Assembly: GCA_012270795.1 (NCBI GenBank)
Contig: JAAXHO010000033.1
Location: forward strand, 1 to 33,502
Reading direction: 5' to 3'
DNA: 33,502 nt
From: Candidatus Poribacteria bacterium
GTDB lineage: Bacteria > Poribacteria > WGA-4E > WGA-3G
Shown here: piece by piece, positions 7,423-17,019 of the stretch
Numbering within the stretch: the stretch's first letter is position 1
Layout of the letters: each line of letters starts with the position of its first letter
Program-made: the position numbers and the translations under genes
The notes under the pieces: generated by a model
The model's database searches: none
The model's input: the letters and a program-made list of their open reading frames with translations, nothing else
Told to the model about the DNA's origin: nothing

Positions 7423-10332
7423 TTAATTCATTTTTCGGGTGAGAATAAAACGTTTGGTGCTCGGATTTGCAGCGATTCTGACGACATCCATGAGTTGCGA
7501 AACATTTTCTGCTTTCACAGTGGGAGAATGGAAGCGAACCGTCTGTTTCATTTCAGCTTTTTGATCAGATTTCTTGTAATGCAATTGAAGGTCAGCAATA
7601 TCTGTTTTAAGTTTCTTTTCTTCTGGCACCATTTTGACGATAAATGGTGCATCTGTTTCTACAGTAATATTTTCCTCAAGCGTTAGTGCTTTCCCTAAAA
7701 CTGCTGGATGGATGCGGTCCTCTTCCTGCAATAATTCAGCATACGGATGTTTCGCAACTGGTAACTCCAGAATATATTGGTCACCCATCTTATACAAGTA
7801 TTCCTTACAGGACCAAGTAATGTTAATTTCTAATTCAGGACCTAACTGTTCTGTATTAGAGAATTCAAAATGTTCTATTTTAGCGCGCTCATCCAATTCT
7901 AATGTGTTGCGTAACAAATGCATCCGTTCTTCACGATGACTGGTGTTTTTTAGTCGTGCACGTAATCTGGCATTGAAATCTCCAGAGACTTGCAACTGAT
8001 GTGTTACTTCAACACTCAAATCCTCTTTTACTCTAATTTTTGTTGAGGTCTTACGGACGTTTGCGTTAGCAGGAAGTAATGGACTCTTTTGCAAAGCATA
8101 GAGATGTTTTTTTAACATCTCACCATCCAGTTTCTGACGATCACTGCTGTTTGTACTTTGTGTATCTACAACGATACCCTTGGTAGTATCAGCATCGGTA
8201 TTGACAATAAGGGTCCATCTGTTTTGGTCAGCGGATGGGAAATCTCCATAAGCGTAAGTACTCGCAGTTGGATCAAGCCAAATCAGATCTTTATTTTTTC
8301 CACCATCTACTGCAAGTATCATATGATTAAAGTAGGAGAGTGAAGGCACATCAGTGACTATTTGACTTGCTTTACCTGCAGAAATTAGCACTGGATAAGA
8401 ATCAATCTCTGCAACACGAAGCATTGTTGAAAGAAGAGTGGACTTGCCTTTGCAGTCACCCCATTCTAATTCCAAAACCTTTGCAGCTGGATAAGGTTTA
8501 ATACCCCAAATTCCGCGTTCATCCCCAGCATAATCTATGTTTGTTGCAACGTATTCATACAATCGCTTAATTTTTTCTTGACGTGTTAATGCACCTGTAA
8601 GAATCTCTTTCGTTTTCTTCTCAATTTCTTCCGTAATTCTATCCTGTTCACGAATGAGTGTAGCGTACCAAGTGACCAATTGATCCCAAGATTTTAGTGA
8701 AGAAACACTAATGTTATAGGCAAGGTCCGAAACATCTGGCATCAATGGTTCTCTACTTAATGCTGGTACATCTTGTGTCTCAAAAGTATAAGTGCGCGTA
8801 TAATTGTTTTCAGTAATCGTGGGTTTGATTATTGGGCCGTCAACGCGATAAAGAAGTTGTTTTTTCTTTGGGATATGTGTAGTAAGTCGGTAATATTTTA
8901 CAGGTTCCTCAACTTGAAAATACACCTGTTGAAAAAACTCACCTTTCATTGCATCCCTAAAGTTCTTAGCAGAATAAGCATAGTCTATTACACAACCGTC
9001 TGAGATTTCTGGTAATTCAAAGTACATCAAACGTGTATTAACAAGCAGTCCAGCTGCTTCAGCACTTGCTGGTGTAATTCCGCGTACAATTTCGTTCTTA
9101 TCTAAATCTATTTTTTTGCCATCAGGTTGTAGCGTATAAGCATGATGAATAGTAACATCATCACCCCCTTGAGCATAAGGGATTTTAATCTCACCGAAGT
9201 GATGTCCATCTTCATTAAAGATTTTTACGATACGACGCGTGGAATAGATATGTTTACCCTCTTCATTTACATTATATACTTCCGCTTCCCATAATACAAC
9301 GGCACCGTTTTTTGGATAGTCATCAGATGAAGGTGCGTTTTCTATTCGTTTAATTATGTCTTGTTCGTCAGCTTCACTTATGAAATTATAGGGTAAAGAG
9401 GTATTCCCTTTCATTGTACCCTGTTCTTGTAAATGTGGCGGTAAAACTTCGTCAAGCTCATTACCATTCTCAGGTGTCTGTTCCAATCCTTCTTGATTGT
9501 TTTCTGCAGTAGTTGAATCTATTGGTGGCAGCGGTGTAAGACGTTTGCCTAAGTAGGTCTTACCAGCAAGTGTTCCTTCTCCGTTTGCTACAACATCCTT
9601 ACGCGATGCCCGGCCGTCTCCATTGTCATCAAGGTGGGGGTGTTCTACCTGAACCGAACCGTCCTCTTCGTACCATTTATCAACACGAGATTGCAGCCAG
9701 AGATATGCCTCTAAGAGGGATATTGCGCCATCGGTGTTTGCATCTGCGGTTGGTTCTGAGAAGACATCAACAAATAGATCCCCGAAACTTGCTTGGGAAG
9801 CATGCCCCTCTCTGACAGAACTTGATGTGACGATAATTCGCCCCTCAGCACTGATATTTTTGACCATCCTTGCACTGTATTGAAAGCCAAAAACGAGTAG
9901 TTGTTGCTTGGCAGAAATTTTATTGACAATATCAGTGTATTCTTGTTGTGTAATATCGCGACCGGGTAAATTAAACTTCACCCCTCCCGATGAACTTGAA
10001 GCATGTCCTATCATCAATAAAATAAATCTATCTGTCGGTTGTACCTTATCCGCAAGTTGTGCAAATGCTTTTAATATAGGTTCACGTTTAGCTTGCCCTG
10101 TGACGAGTCCTTGAGTTGAACCCTCATCTTCAAATAAAAATGTAATTTGCTCTTCAGAATATCCGTATTGCTGAGTAAGTAATTCGTGAAAGCGTGAAGT
10201 TGCACTCCAAAACTTGTCATAATAAGATTTCTCACCAGCCACACCGCCGATGATAAGCACATAATCTGTTGCGAAAGTTGTTGTACATACGAATAGAAAA
10301 ACAACCATGCTTGCTATGATAATTCGACGCAT
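7423..10332 (-). CDS. Secreted caspase-like (inactive?)/DUF3857/transglutaminase fusion
   Basis: This large 969-residue exported protein has a signal peptide at residues 1-21. An N-terminal caspase/legumain-like fold spans about 24-250: the catalytic-type His110 is present (MIGHAS), but where a CYSG-type motif is expected the sequence reads FGFQYSAR, so Gln151 replaces the cysteine. Two EF-hand-like loops lie at 197-208 and 235-246. A DUF3857 domain spans about 340-540, and a transglutaminase core has its triad visible: Cys627 (WGDCKGKS), His670 (FNHM) and Asp687 (LDPTA). A ggag site precedes the ATG. It heads a probable operon with moxR. The C-terminal enzyme looks competent; the N-terminal protease looks dead. 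Confidence 0.85.
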   Translation of the reverse strand: MRRIIIASMVVFLFVCTTTFATDYVLIIGGVAGEKSYYDKFWSATSRFHELLTQQYGYSEEQITFLFEDEGSTQGLVTGQAKREPILKAFAQLADKVQPTDRFILLMIGHASSSSGGVKFNLPGRDITQQEYTDIVNKISAKQQLLVFGFQYSARMVKNISAEGRIIVTSSSVREGHASQASFGDLFVDVFSEPTADANTDGAISLLEAYLWLQSRVDKWYEEDGSVQVEHPHLDDNGDGRASRKDVVANGEGTLAGKTYLGKRLTPLPPIDSTTAENNQEGLEQTPENGNELDEVLPPHLQEQGTMKGNTSLPYNFISEADEQDIIKRIENAPSSDDYPKNGAVVLWEAEVYNVNEEGKHIYSTRRIVKIFNEDGHHFGEIKIPYAQGGDDVTIHHAYTLQPDGKKIDLDKNEIVRGITPASAEAAGLLVNTRLMYFELPEISDGCVIDYAYSAKNFRDAMKGEFFQQVYFQVEEPVKYYRLTTHIPKKKQLLYRVDGPIIKPTITENNYTRTYTFETQDVPALSREPLMPDVSDLAYNISVSSLKSWDQLVTWYATLIREQDRITEEIEKKTKEILTGALTRQEKIKRLYEYVATNIDYAGDERGIWGIKPYPAAKVLELEWGDCKGKSTLLSTMLRVAEIDSYPVLISAGKASQIVTDVPSLSYFNHMILAVDGGKNKDLIWLDPTASTYAYGDFPSADQNRWTLIVNTDADTTKGIVVDTQSTNSSDRQKLDGEMLKKHLYALQKSPLLPANANVRKTSTKIRVKEDLSVEVTHQLQVSGDFNARLRARLKNTSHREERMHLLRNTLELDERAKIEHFEFSNTEQLGPELEINITWSCKEYLYKMGDQYILELPVAKHPYAELLQEEDRIHPAVLGKALTLEENITVETDAPFIVKMVPEEKKLKTDIADLQLHYKKSDQKAEMKQTVRFHSPTVKAENVSQLMDVVRIAANPSTKRFILTRKMN

Positions 10333-10434
10333 TTTTCTTTCTCCACTTATATTTTTTTCTTTTTTTAATTATTCCCCGATTAAACTATTATAACACTTTT
10401 TCTGGGTACTAACAAAACGCTTATTGTGTTGGTA

Positions 10435-10929
10435 TTACAAACTGAAATCTCCGCTTGTTCCACCAGTTTTCTTTACTAATTTTATATCAGATAAAGCCAT
10501 CTCTCTGTCAACAGCTTTGCACATATCATATACTGTTAATCCTGCAACAGAAACGGCAGTAAGTGCTTCCATCTCAACGCCAGTGCGACCAATGGTCTGT
10601 ACCTCTGCTTCAATTTCTATCCTCTCATTTTCTATAGAAACATCTACTCGGATTGATGTGAGATTTAGTGGGTGACACAGAGGTATAAGGTCACTTGTTC
10701 TCTTTGCTGCCATATAACCTGCCAGTCGTGCCACCTCCAACACGTTGCCCTTCTTCATCTGTTGTTCTTCAATGAGATTTAAGGTTTCGGGTTGTGCAGT
10801 CACATGCCCACTTGCAATTGCGGTACGTAAAGATTGTGGTTTGCTGCCAACATCAACCATCTTCGTGTCTCCTTTATCATCAATGTGAGTTAACTTCTCT
10901 TTTCCAAGAATCTGGGTTATTTTATTCAT
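10435..10929 (-). CDS. moaC: Cyclic pyranopterin monophosphate synthase MoaC
   Basis: This 164-residue protein is typical of MoaC, which converts the MoaA product into cyclic pyranopterin monophosphate in molybdenum-cofactor synthesis. Visible family motifs are KLTHIDDKGDTKMVDV, the CHPLNLT motif, TGVEMEALTAVSVAGLTVYDMCKA and KTGGTSGD near the end. A short N-terminal extension of about 12 residues precedes the usual family start. It follows the xylulokinase-like gene by 48 bases. No other moa genes are next to it, although a MoeB-like gene is at the far right of the window. Confidence 0.96.
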   Translation of the reverse strand: MNKITQILGKEKLTHIDDKGDTKMVDVGSKPQSLRTAIASGHVTAQPETLNLIEEQQMKKGNVLEVARLAGYMAAKRTSDLIPLCHPLNLTSIRVDVSIENERIEIEAEVQTIGRTGVEMEALTAVSVAGLTVYDMCKAVDREMALSDIKLVKKTGGTSGDFSL

Positions 10930-10977
10930 AATGCTTCATGTGGTATATTCTTAGATTTTTAGTTTTAAATTAATCAA

Positions 10978-12615
10978 CTAAATTGGGTTATCACTCATGA
11001 TACGCTCATATTCTTGACGGAATCTTGAAAGATAATTACCATCACCGTGATAGGCTGCTACATCAGCATCGTTAGGTTGAATGTGTTCCCCACGTTTTAA
11101 AATAGATGCACAGAATTTTTCAATATCAAAAGGATTCTCATTTTGGTGAAAAAAAACTTTTGTACCCGCTACTGCAGCCCCAAGCGCAGCACCTCCCTTC
11201 TCAACTGAAACAACAGATCTATTCCAAATGCCTGCAACACGCCGCATAATTTGAGGACTATCTGTCGCACCCCCAGTTACGTAAAGGGGTTCTCTTGTCT
11301 GTTTAGTAAACACTTGGGAATAGATATATACAGCTGCAAGACTTGTCTCTATTACACCAGTATAATCTTTCGCTAAATTTGGTGTGTTCGGTTCTGTTGT
11401 TCTTATTATTTCAAAAGCACCTGAGACAGGGAAAGATTCAGTATTCGGTTGCCAAAATGTTATATATCTTCCGAGTGATATGTCTCTTAAAGTTGCTTCG
11501 GCAGGCTCATATACTTCCTTTGAAAGTCCATACAGATTTCTGACAGCATCCCAAACCATCGCACCATTCGTGCGGCATCCGAACATAAACGGACGACCAA
11601 TGCCATCATACATTGCATTCGCATAGCCTTCTGGATCAAGTGTATTCCCATCCGTAGAAACCATATTTACGAAACTTGTACCGAGGCTGAGAAGGTCTCC
11701 TGAAATCGGCACTTTGGCTTGGGGATTGTCCCCTGATCCTGCTATGATTGCACATTCCTTTGAAAACCCATATTTTTCTACAAAATAGGTTGAGATATTT
11801 CCAACAACTGTGTCGGGTGTAGTAAGTTCCGGCAATTTCTTTAGCAAATCCTCAAAACCACCCGGTAAACCATCTGCTGTTGCAGCAACCAATTCCGTAT
11901 CCCAAATCTTGTCAGAGTAATTCATCAGAGACATGCCACACCCATTACCAATATCTATTGGTACATTTGGATTGCCTGTTAACACTGCGGGAATAAAACT
12001 GCTGATGAGTTGGATTTTTTCTGTTGATGCATATTCTTCAGGGAATTGTTCGGCAACACGTCGAATAACTGCACCAGTGAATCTCAAAGGTGCATCCGAG
12101 CCTGATAGTTGAATCATCACTGACTTTCCACCAACACCTTCTCGAACATGGTTTGTCTGCGAAACAGTATTAGCAGTCATCCATATTGGTGCAGTGGGAT
12201 AAGAAAAGATTCCAGCTAATAGGGTCTTTAATTCTAAAGTGCTACTTTCTTGCCTTTGTAAGTTTGAGAAAATTATAGAAGCATTCTTATTCAGATAAAC
12301 ATGCCCGTGTTGTTGTCCCGATGTGTTGATTGCAACGATATTTTCTAATGCAACACCAGCCTTTCGCATATCAGTGAACATTGCGTCAAGCGATGCAAGG
12401 TACATCAATGGTGGTTGTTCTGCTTCACCATCAGACTTCGGTGGCAAAATATAATTCTCACCTATACCGAAGCAGTTGGTTCGCGCATCTACACGATAGT
12501 CAAGAGCGTGTTCAAAGCATTTTTCTGCATTGTCAATGTCTATGATGATTGCCGACAGACTCTGTGTGCTTGAGTCTAAACCGAGGGATAGTCGTTGTTT
12601 TTTGTTATTTTCCAT
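10978..12615 (-). CDS. FGGY-family carbohydrate kinase, xylulokinase-like
   Basis: This 545-residue kinase of the ribokinase/hexokinase/actin fold begins with the phosphate-1 motif LGLDSSTQSLSA and has the sugar-binding NTSGQQHGHVYL, a GSGDNPQA phosphate-2 region and the adenosine-binding VTGGATDSPQIMRRVAGIWN plus GAALGAAVAG. This pattern best matches xylulokinases, which phosphorylate D-xylulose to feed the pentose phosphate pathway. The length is slightly above the usual 480-500 residues. No xylose isomerase lies adjacent, so the substrate assignment is by family resemblance only. It precedes moaC and follows a pseudogene remnant. Confidence 0.85.
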   Translation of the reverse strand: MENNKKQRLSLGLDSSTQSLSAIIIDIDNAEKCFEHALDYRVDARTNCFGIGENYILPPKSDGEAEQPPLMYLASLDAMFTDMRKAGVALENIVAINTSGQQHGHVYLNKNASIIFSNLQRQESSTLELKTLLAGIFSYPTAPIWMTANTVSQTNHVREGVGGKSVMIQLSGSDAPLRFTGAVIRRVAEQFPEEYASTEKIQLISSFIPAVLTGNPNVPIDIGNGCGMSLMNYSDKIWDTELVAATADGLPGGFEDLLKKLPELTTPDTVVGNISTYFVEKYGFSKECAIIAGSGDNPQAKVPISGDLLSLGTSFVNMVSTDGNTLDPEGYANAMYDGIGRPFMFGCRTNGAMVWDAVRNLYGLSKEVYEPAEATLRDISLGRYITFWQPNTESFPVSGAFEIIRTTEPNTPNLAKDYTGVIETSLAAVYIYSQVFTKQTREPLYVTGGATDSPQIMRRVAGIWNRSVVSVEKGGAALGAAVAGTKVFFHQNENPFDIEKFCASILKRGEHIQPNDADVAAYHGDGNYLSRFRQEYERIMSDNPI

Positions 12616-12633
12616 AAAATAAAACCTAATTAC

Positions 12634-12780
12634 TCAATTCCCAGGATATGGTCGGTTTTCCAATTCTGCAACAAACTTTTCAGAGGTAATAGATGCTGCA
12701 TCCGCGCCTGTTGTCTTTACAAGATGTTGATATAGTGAAGATTCTTGCCTAACTACCTCCGACAAAAAACTACTGCTTCA
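12634..12780 (-). pseudogene. Fossil chimera: Rpn nuclease fragment joined to trxB 3' end
   Basis: Positions 12707-12748 match 13045-13086 inside the neighbouring Rpn gene with about three mismatches in 42. Positions 12634-12706 match the last ~70 bases of trxB (13834-13906) at roughly 80 percent. The trxB-derived stop codon is exactly 1,200 bases from the real one. Read on the minus strand the two parts are in one frame: …QESSLYQHLVKTTG then SEKFVAELENRPYPGN and stop. There is no good start codon, so I call it a remnant of a past duplication or insertion, not a gene. Confidence 0.85.
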
Positions 12781-12800
12781 ATAACCGATGTTCCCTGAAC

Positions 12801-13772
12801 CTATTGCTCGTTTCCGTTCATGCCCAAAGTGCGGGCGAACGCTTCAAAGGTTTCTGCGCGTAAAGCTTCTTGATGCAACTCCTCAAGACGCTGCAAATCT
12901 TGAATGCTTTCCAGTGCAGGCCTAAGTGCCTGAACAGCATGTCCATCAAACCGAAACTCAAGCACACCACAAAGTGATCTAATAGTACCTTGTCGTGCCC
13001 CTTGTTCAGTTCCCTGTTGTATTCCTCGTTGGTAACGCTCTTCACCTGCTGTCTCTACAAGATGTTGATATACTGAAGATTCTTGCACGATTCCCCCCTT
13101 TATGAAATTAGCAATTGCTTGATGTGGATGAATTAAACCACTCATCACCCACTGTGATACAAGAAGATTACTCCGAATATTTGAGGGTAATGAGAGTGTC
13201 TTTGTCCTTTCGTTACATTGAATTGCCCATTGGAGCCGCTCCATGCCAGCCGGTGGCTGCATCAGCGGCGCGAATGGCATAAGTCCAGCATTTTGTTCAT
13301 CAAAAACAGATTGTCCATCAAGTTGAATCAGACGAATCACTTTGTACTCAACGATGAACCTATGGTTTGGTACGTCTTGCCTGTAACCACCTGGATCATT
13401 CCCCCCAGCATTGGGACGAAGATAGATTACGTGAGAAAGGATAGGCAGGCCGTACATCTCATAACACCTGCCGAGATAACCTCCGTTGCGGCGTACCATA
13501 TTCGGAGAAGTACTATCACTCACCTGAAACTCAATGTGTACCAAAACAATCTGGTCATCAAGTTGTACCTTTATGAGGCTATCAATCTGTCGCACCTCAA
13601 CGGTAGTGAATTTGCCTTCCACAAATTCTATAAACTTAAAATCCGCGCGTTCTAAGACTGTTTTCAAGATGTCTTCAGGAAATTTCTGCAGGGCATCTTT
13701 GGTCACAATATCGTATCTATCGTGCGGCAGCGAAGCAAAGTTCGAATCGGGCCGCTCTCTTATGTAAACCAT
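12801..13772 (-). CDS. Rpn/YhgA-type PD-(D/E)XK nuclease (putative transposase)
   Basis: This 323-residue protein shows the core of the recombination-promoting nuclease/transposase-like PD-(D/E)XK group: Asp64, then Glu81 and Gln83 in VLVHIEFQ, followed by a 'GRCYEMYGLPILSHVIYLRP' stretch. A charged, glutamine- and glycine-rich linker (GIQQGTEQGARQGT) leads into a C-terminal helical region. Rpn proteins cut DNA and promote RecA-independent recombination in E. coli. There is no clear ribosome-binding site. It lies 61 bases downstream of trxB and is flanked on the other side by a remnant of both itself and trxB, which argues that it has been mobile or recombinogenic here. Confidence 0.8.
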   Translation of the reverse strand: MVYIRERPDSNFASLPHDRYDIVTKDALQKFPEDILKTVLERADFKFIEFVEGKFTTVEVRQIDSLIKVQLDDQIVLVHIEFQVSDSTSPNMVRRNGGYLGRCYEMYGLPILSHVIYLRPNAGGNDPGGYRQDVPNHRFIVEYKVIRLIQLDGQSVFDEQNAGLMPFAPLMQPPAGMERLQWAIQCNERTKTLSLPSNIRSNLLVSQWVMSGLIHPHQAIANFIKGGIVQESSVYQHLVETAGEERYQRGIQQGTEQGARQGTIRSLCGVLEFRFDGHAVQALRPALESIQDLQRLEELHQEALRAETFEAFARTLGMNGNEQ

Positions 13773-13833
13773 ATCAATATTTTACTTTATCCTGCCGATG
13801 AATATCAACCTTCTTTAAGTTCACCTATACATA

Positions 13834-14793
13834 TCAGTTCCCCGGATATGCTCGGTTCTCCAATTCAGCGATAAACTTTTCAGAAGCGATAGCTGCTGCT
13901 GCCCCAGCACCTGCAGCCGTAATCGCTTGACGAAACACATGGTCATGTACATCACCTGCGGCGAAAACACCATCTATATTTGTCCGTTGCATACTGTCAA
14001 CGATGATATACCCCTGATCATCCATGTCAATTACATCTGTAAATAGTTCTGTATTCGGAATATGACCTATAAAGATAAATACACCATCAATTGGGAATAG
14101 TTCAGTTTCGCCTGTTTTGACATTTTTTAGTTTTGCACCTGTCACCTTATCGTCATCGCCGCAAATTTCTTCAACAACGGTGTCCCAAATAAACTTGATC
14201 TTATCGTTTTTGAATGCCCGTTCCTGCATAATTTGGCTGGCACGGAGTTGATCGCGACGGTGAACTACAAATACCTCAGACGCATATTTTGTTAGAAAAA
14301 TACCTTCCTCCAATGCTGCGTCCCCACCGCCGACAACGATGAGCCGTTCGTCTTGAAAGAAAAATCCATCACATGTAGCACAGTACGACACCCCACGTCC
14401 ACCATATCCCTCCTCACCGGGAATGTCTAAAGTGCGTGGAGAAGCACCTGTACAAATAATAACTGATTTTGCATGGTACGTTTTTTCATAAGTTTTTACG
14501 ACAAATGGATGCTGCGCGAAATCAACTTCAGTGACTGTGTCAAATTTAACTTCAGTACCAAATCGCTCAGCCTGTTCTTGCATACCTTGAATGAATACAG
14601 ATGCCTCATTGCCGAAAAATCCGGGGTAGTTCTCAAGATCAAGTGTTAAGGAGAGTTGACCGCCAAGTGCGTCTCCTGTAATTAGAACTGGTTCCAACAT
14701 CGCACGAGATGTATAAACACCCGCTGCAAAGCCTGCAGTTCCGCCGCCTATTATCACAATGTTTCTGTTTTCTATGTTGTTTGTATTATTCAT
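13834..14793 (-). CDS. trxB: Thioredoxin reductase
   Basis: This 319-residue flavoenzyme has the FAD-binding IIGGGTAG at residues 14-21, the redox-active CATC at 138-141 (SYCATCDG), the NADPH-binding VVGGGDAALEE at about 153-163 and a C-terminal FAD motif GVFAAGDVHD. It reduces thioredoxin with NADPH in the cytoplasm. Length and motifs are standard for bacterial TrxB. No thioredoxin gene lies nearby. Its 3' end has a diverged copy at 12634-12706. Confidence 0.96.
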   Translation of the reverse strand: MNNTNNIENRNIVIIGGGTAGFAAGVYTSRAMLEPVLITGDALGGQLSLTLDLENYPGFFGNEASVFIQGMQEQAERFGTEVKFDTVTEVDFAQHPFVVKTYEKTYHAKSVIICTGASPRTLDIPGEEGYGGRGVSYCATCDGFFFQDERLIVVGGGDAALEEGIFLTKYASEVFVVHRRDQLRASQIMQERAFKNDKIKFIWDTVVEEICGDDDKVTGAKLKNVKTGETELFPIDGVFIFIGHIPNTELFTDVIDMDDQGYIIVDSMQRTNIDGVFAAGDVHDHVFRQAITAAGAGAAAAIASEKFIAELENRAYPGN

Positions 14794-14897
14794 TTTGTAT
14801 ATTCAACGCCTCGGGGACAAAGTGATGAGTTAGTAAGGTTTAAAGATCGTTCACGATAAATTCCAAAATCCTTAATCACGCAAATTTATATATTGGT

Positions 14898-16897
14898 TCA
14901 TCTAACGTTTTTCAGTTTGCCCCATTGCGTCACACGTTTACTAACTGGCGATAGTATACCACGTACCCTTTGCGTTCCGAGTACGTTACGGACACCACTA
15001 TACGACACATCTAAAAGTTGATAATAATACATAACACCAGGCATAGCAGTTGTATCTGTAAACATGTAAGATGAGCGTTGACCTGTTGTGCCTGCTCCCG
15101 GAATTAACTTAGTATTGAGCATTTCATAATTCCCGGGACTCGACTGACTCCGTAGCACATAAAAACCAGCGTTGTTTAACTCCGATTCCGTAGTCCATTT
15201 GATAACGATATTCCCTGAAACAACATTCGTTGTGAATGCTGATAAATTAACAGGTAGTGGGGTATTTTTGCTACGATAACCACAGGCGTGCCAATATCTG
15301 ATAAGTGTCCGTAATATATGCCTTCAGACGGGTTTTTTACTTTATCCGCAGGTATCCATCCTTTACGTTCTGTGCCCAGGCGAGGTGTATCTTCATCAAA
15401 ACGCCGAATAAATGATACACGAACATTAAGGAGGCGTTTAGGAATTTCCCATGCGGTGCCTCCACCTCCATTTAAGTTCCCTATCGTATCAATCAGTGTA
15501 CCATTAGCATCAAGGAGCGTTAGCGAAAAACCATCTGTTACTATCATATTGTTCTTATTGTTTGTATTCCAATTGAATTCAACTGAGTGGTGACTGAATA
15601 AATTATAGATTTGTTCGGGTTCAAGTACTTTCCCACCAGAATTTCGAGCTGATTCTGATGATGTAACGATTAAACGTGCTTCGTGAGCAGGGACAACAAA
15701 ATCTATCTGAATTTGCACCGTCCGTTCCAAAATAGGTTCTTTGCCTTGTTTCATGTATTATAGGATATTCCGGATGGCGTTTTAACTGTAATTGCCACCC
15801 CCGCAGATTTACATCAACTGTGCTTATGTTGTAGATCTCAATCCATTGTGGCATTGAATGAAGTTCGTTTATAGATTGAAATAGAAATTCACTAAAAACG
15901 ATTTGATGCAATGTCCCATCTACAGGTGTATAACCGGTAGGAATTACCACTACCGACTGCTGATCCCCGGTTCCGCCATAAACGAACGTTCCATTGTTAT
16001 CAACAATGAATGATCCCTTAGGAACTGTTAGACTATTTGGTTTTATTGTCACGTTGGACGTATCATCGCCGGGGAGCACCTCATATATAAAGGTTACCTC
16101 CGTTGAATTGGTATCTTTTGAAGATGTCCATTCTGCATGCCGCTCATTCTCGGGAATTTGCTCTCCCATATACACAATCACGTAGGGTTTAGCATTGGCA
16201 TGGCGCGTTCCATCCGCGTCAAATGTCACGTTTACTTGAACCTCATCTCCTTCATTGTAGGTCTGTGGTGCCTCCTCAGAAAATCCGATCTTGGTGATTC
16301 TACTCTTGACAGTGTTTCTAATATCAAAATCAAAATTCACTGTTGTTAGATCCGGGTTTTTTCGTAAGATCTCCTGGAGCAAACTAAGGTCGTCCATGAT
16401 GGAATCCGGAATATTAAGGATGGTTAGTTTCGTTAAATTTGTTATCACACTAAGATTGGAGGTAGGATTTCCTATAAGCTGTAATGCTGTAAGGTTTACC
16501 AATCCTGCGACAGCACTAATATCGTCGATTTGGTTTGAGGTTATGTCTAACCATGTTAATTTTGTTAATCCCGCAAGCGGGTTAATATCACTAATCCCTT
16601 CTGGAACAAGGACCAACAATTCTAAATTTGTTGCATATTCCAAGCCGGTTATGTCTGCAATAAATCCATCCCCGCGATCTCGAAACTCCCGATAGTGAGT
16701 ATTTAACTTAGTCAACCCTTTTAGAGATTCCTGCGTAAGTTCAGCATCTGGATCCAATTTAAGTGCTCTTCGTACGACTTTCCGCAGAATTGCATCTGGC
16801 ATCCACGCTGCCGCAGAATCTTCCTGTGCAAAACAAATATCAATACTTCCACTGAAAATCATGATTAAAATGACAATGTAAATGTAAAAATTTTCAT
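14898..16897 (-). pseudogene. Frameshifted secreted LRR/lamin-tail-like protein
   Basis: One gene is broken into pieces. Reading begins at about 16897 (MKIFTFTLSF, with an aaagga site), leaves frame in a short T run near 16867-16870, continues as four or five leucine-rich repeats (about 16420-16710) and a beta-rich region to a lamin-tail-like start. It shifts again between about 15757 and 15735, and shifts a third time at 15282-15283, where dropping two bases restores GTPGYRSKNTPLPV. The last part reads like a fibronectin-type module (WTTESELNNAGFYVLRS) and ends KRVTQWGKLKNVR. Neighbouring genes are intact, so decay is likelier than poor sequence, but read errors are possible. Such proteins are probably surface adhesins. 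Confidence 0.82.
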
Positions 16898-17019
16898 CTA
16901 TTGTAGTTTTTCCTTTTATATCCTTTTATAAATGACGTTATTACCTAAGTCGCTATAAAATGCTCTTGAGTTAAAATTAGGCATTTCCAAAATCTCAACG
17001 GTGAATTAATTTTCCAGCA

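Noticed and set aside
12634-12780. Short protein-coding gene for an Rpn-TrxB fusion
   Set aside because: It is in frame, but has no plausible start codon or ribosome-binding site and is derived from fragments of two neighbours. Treated as a remnant.
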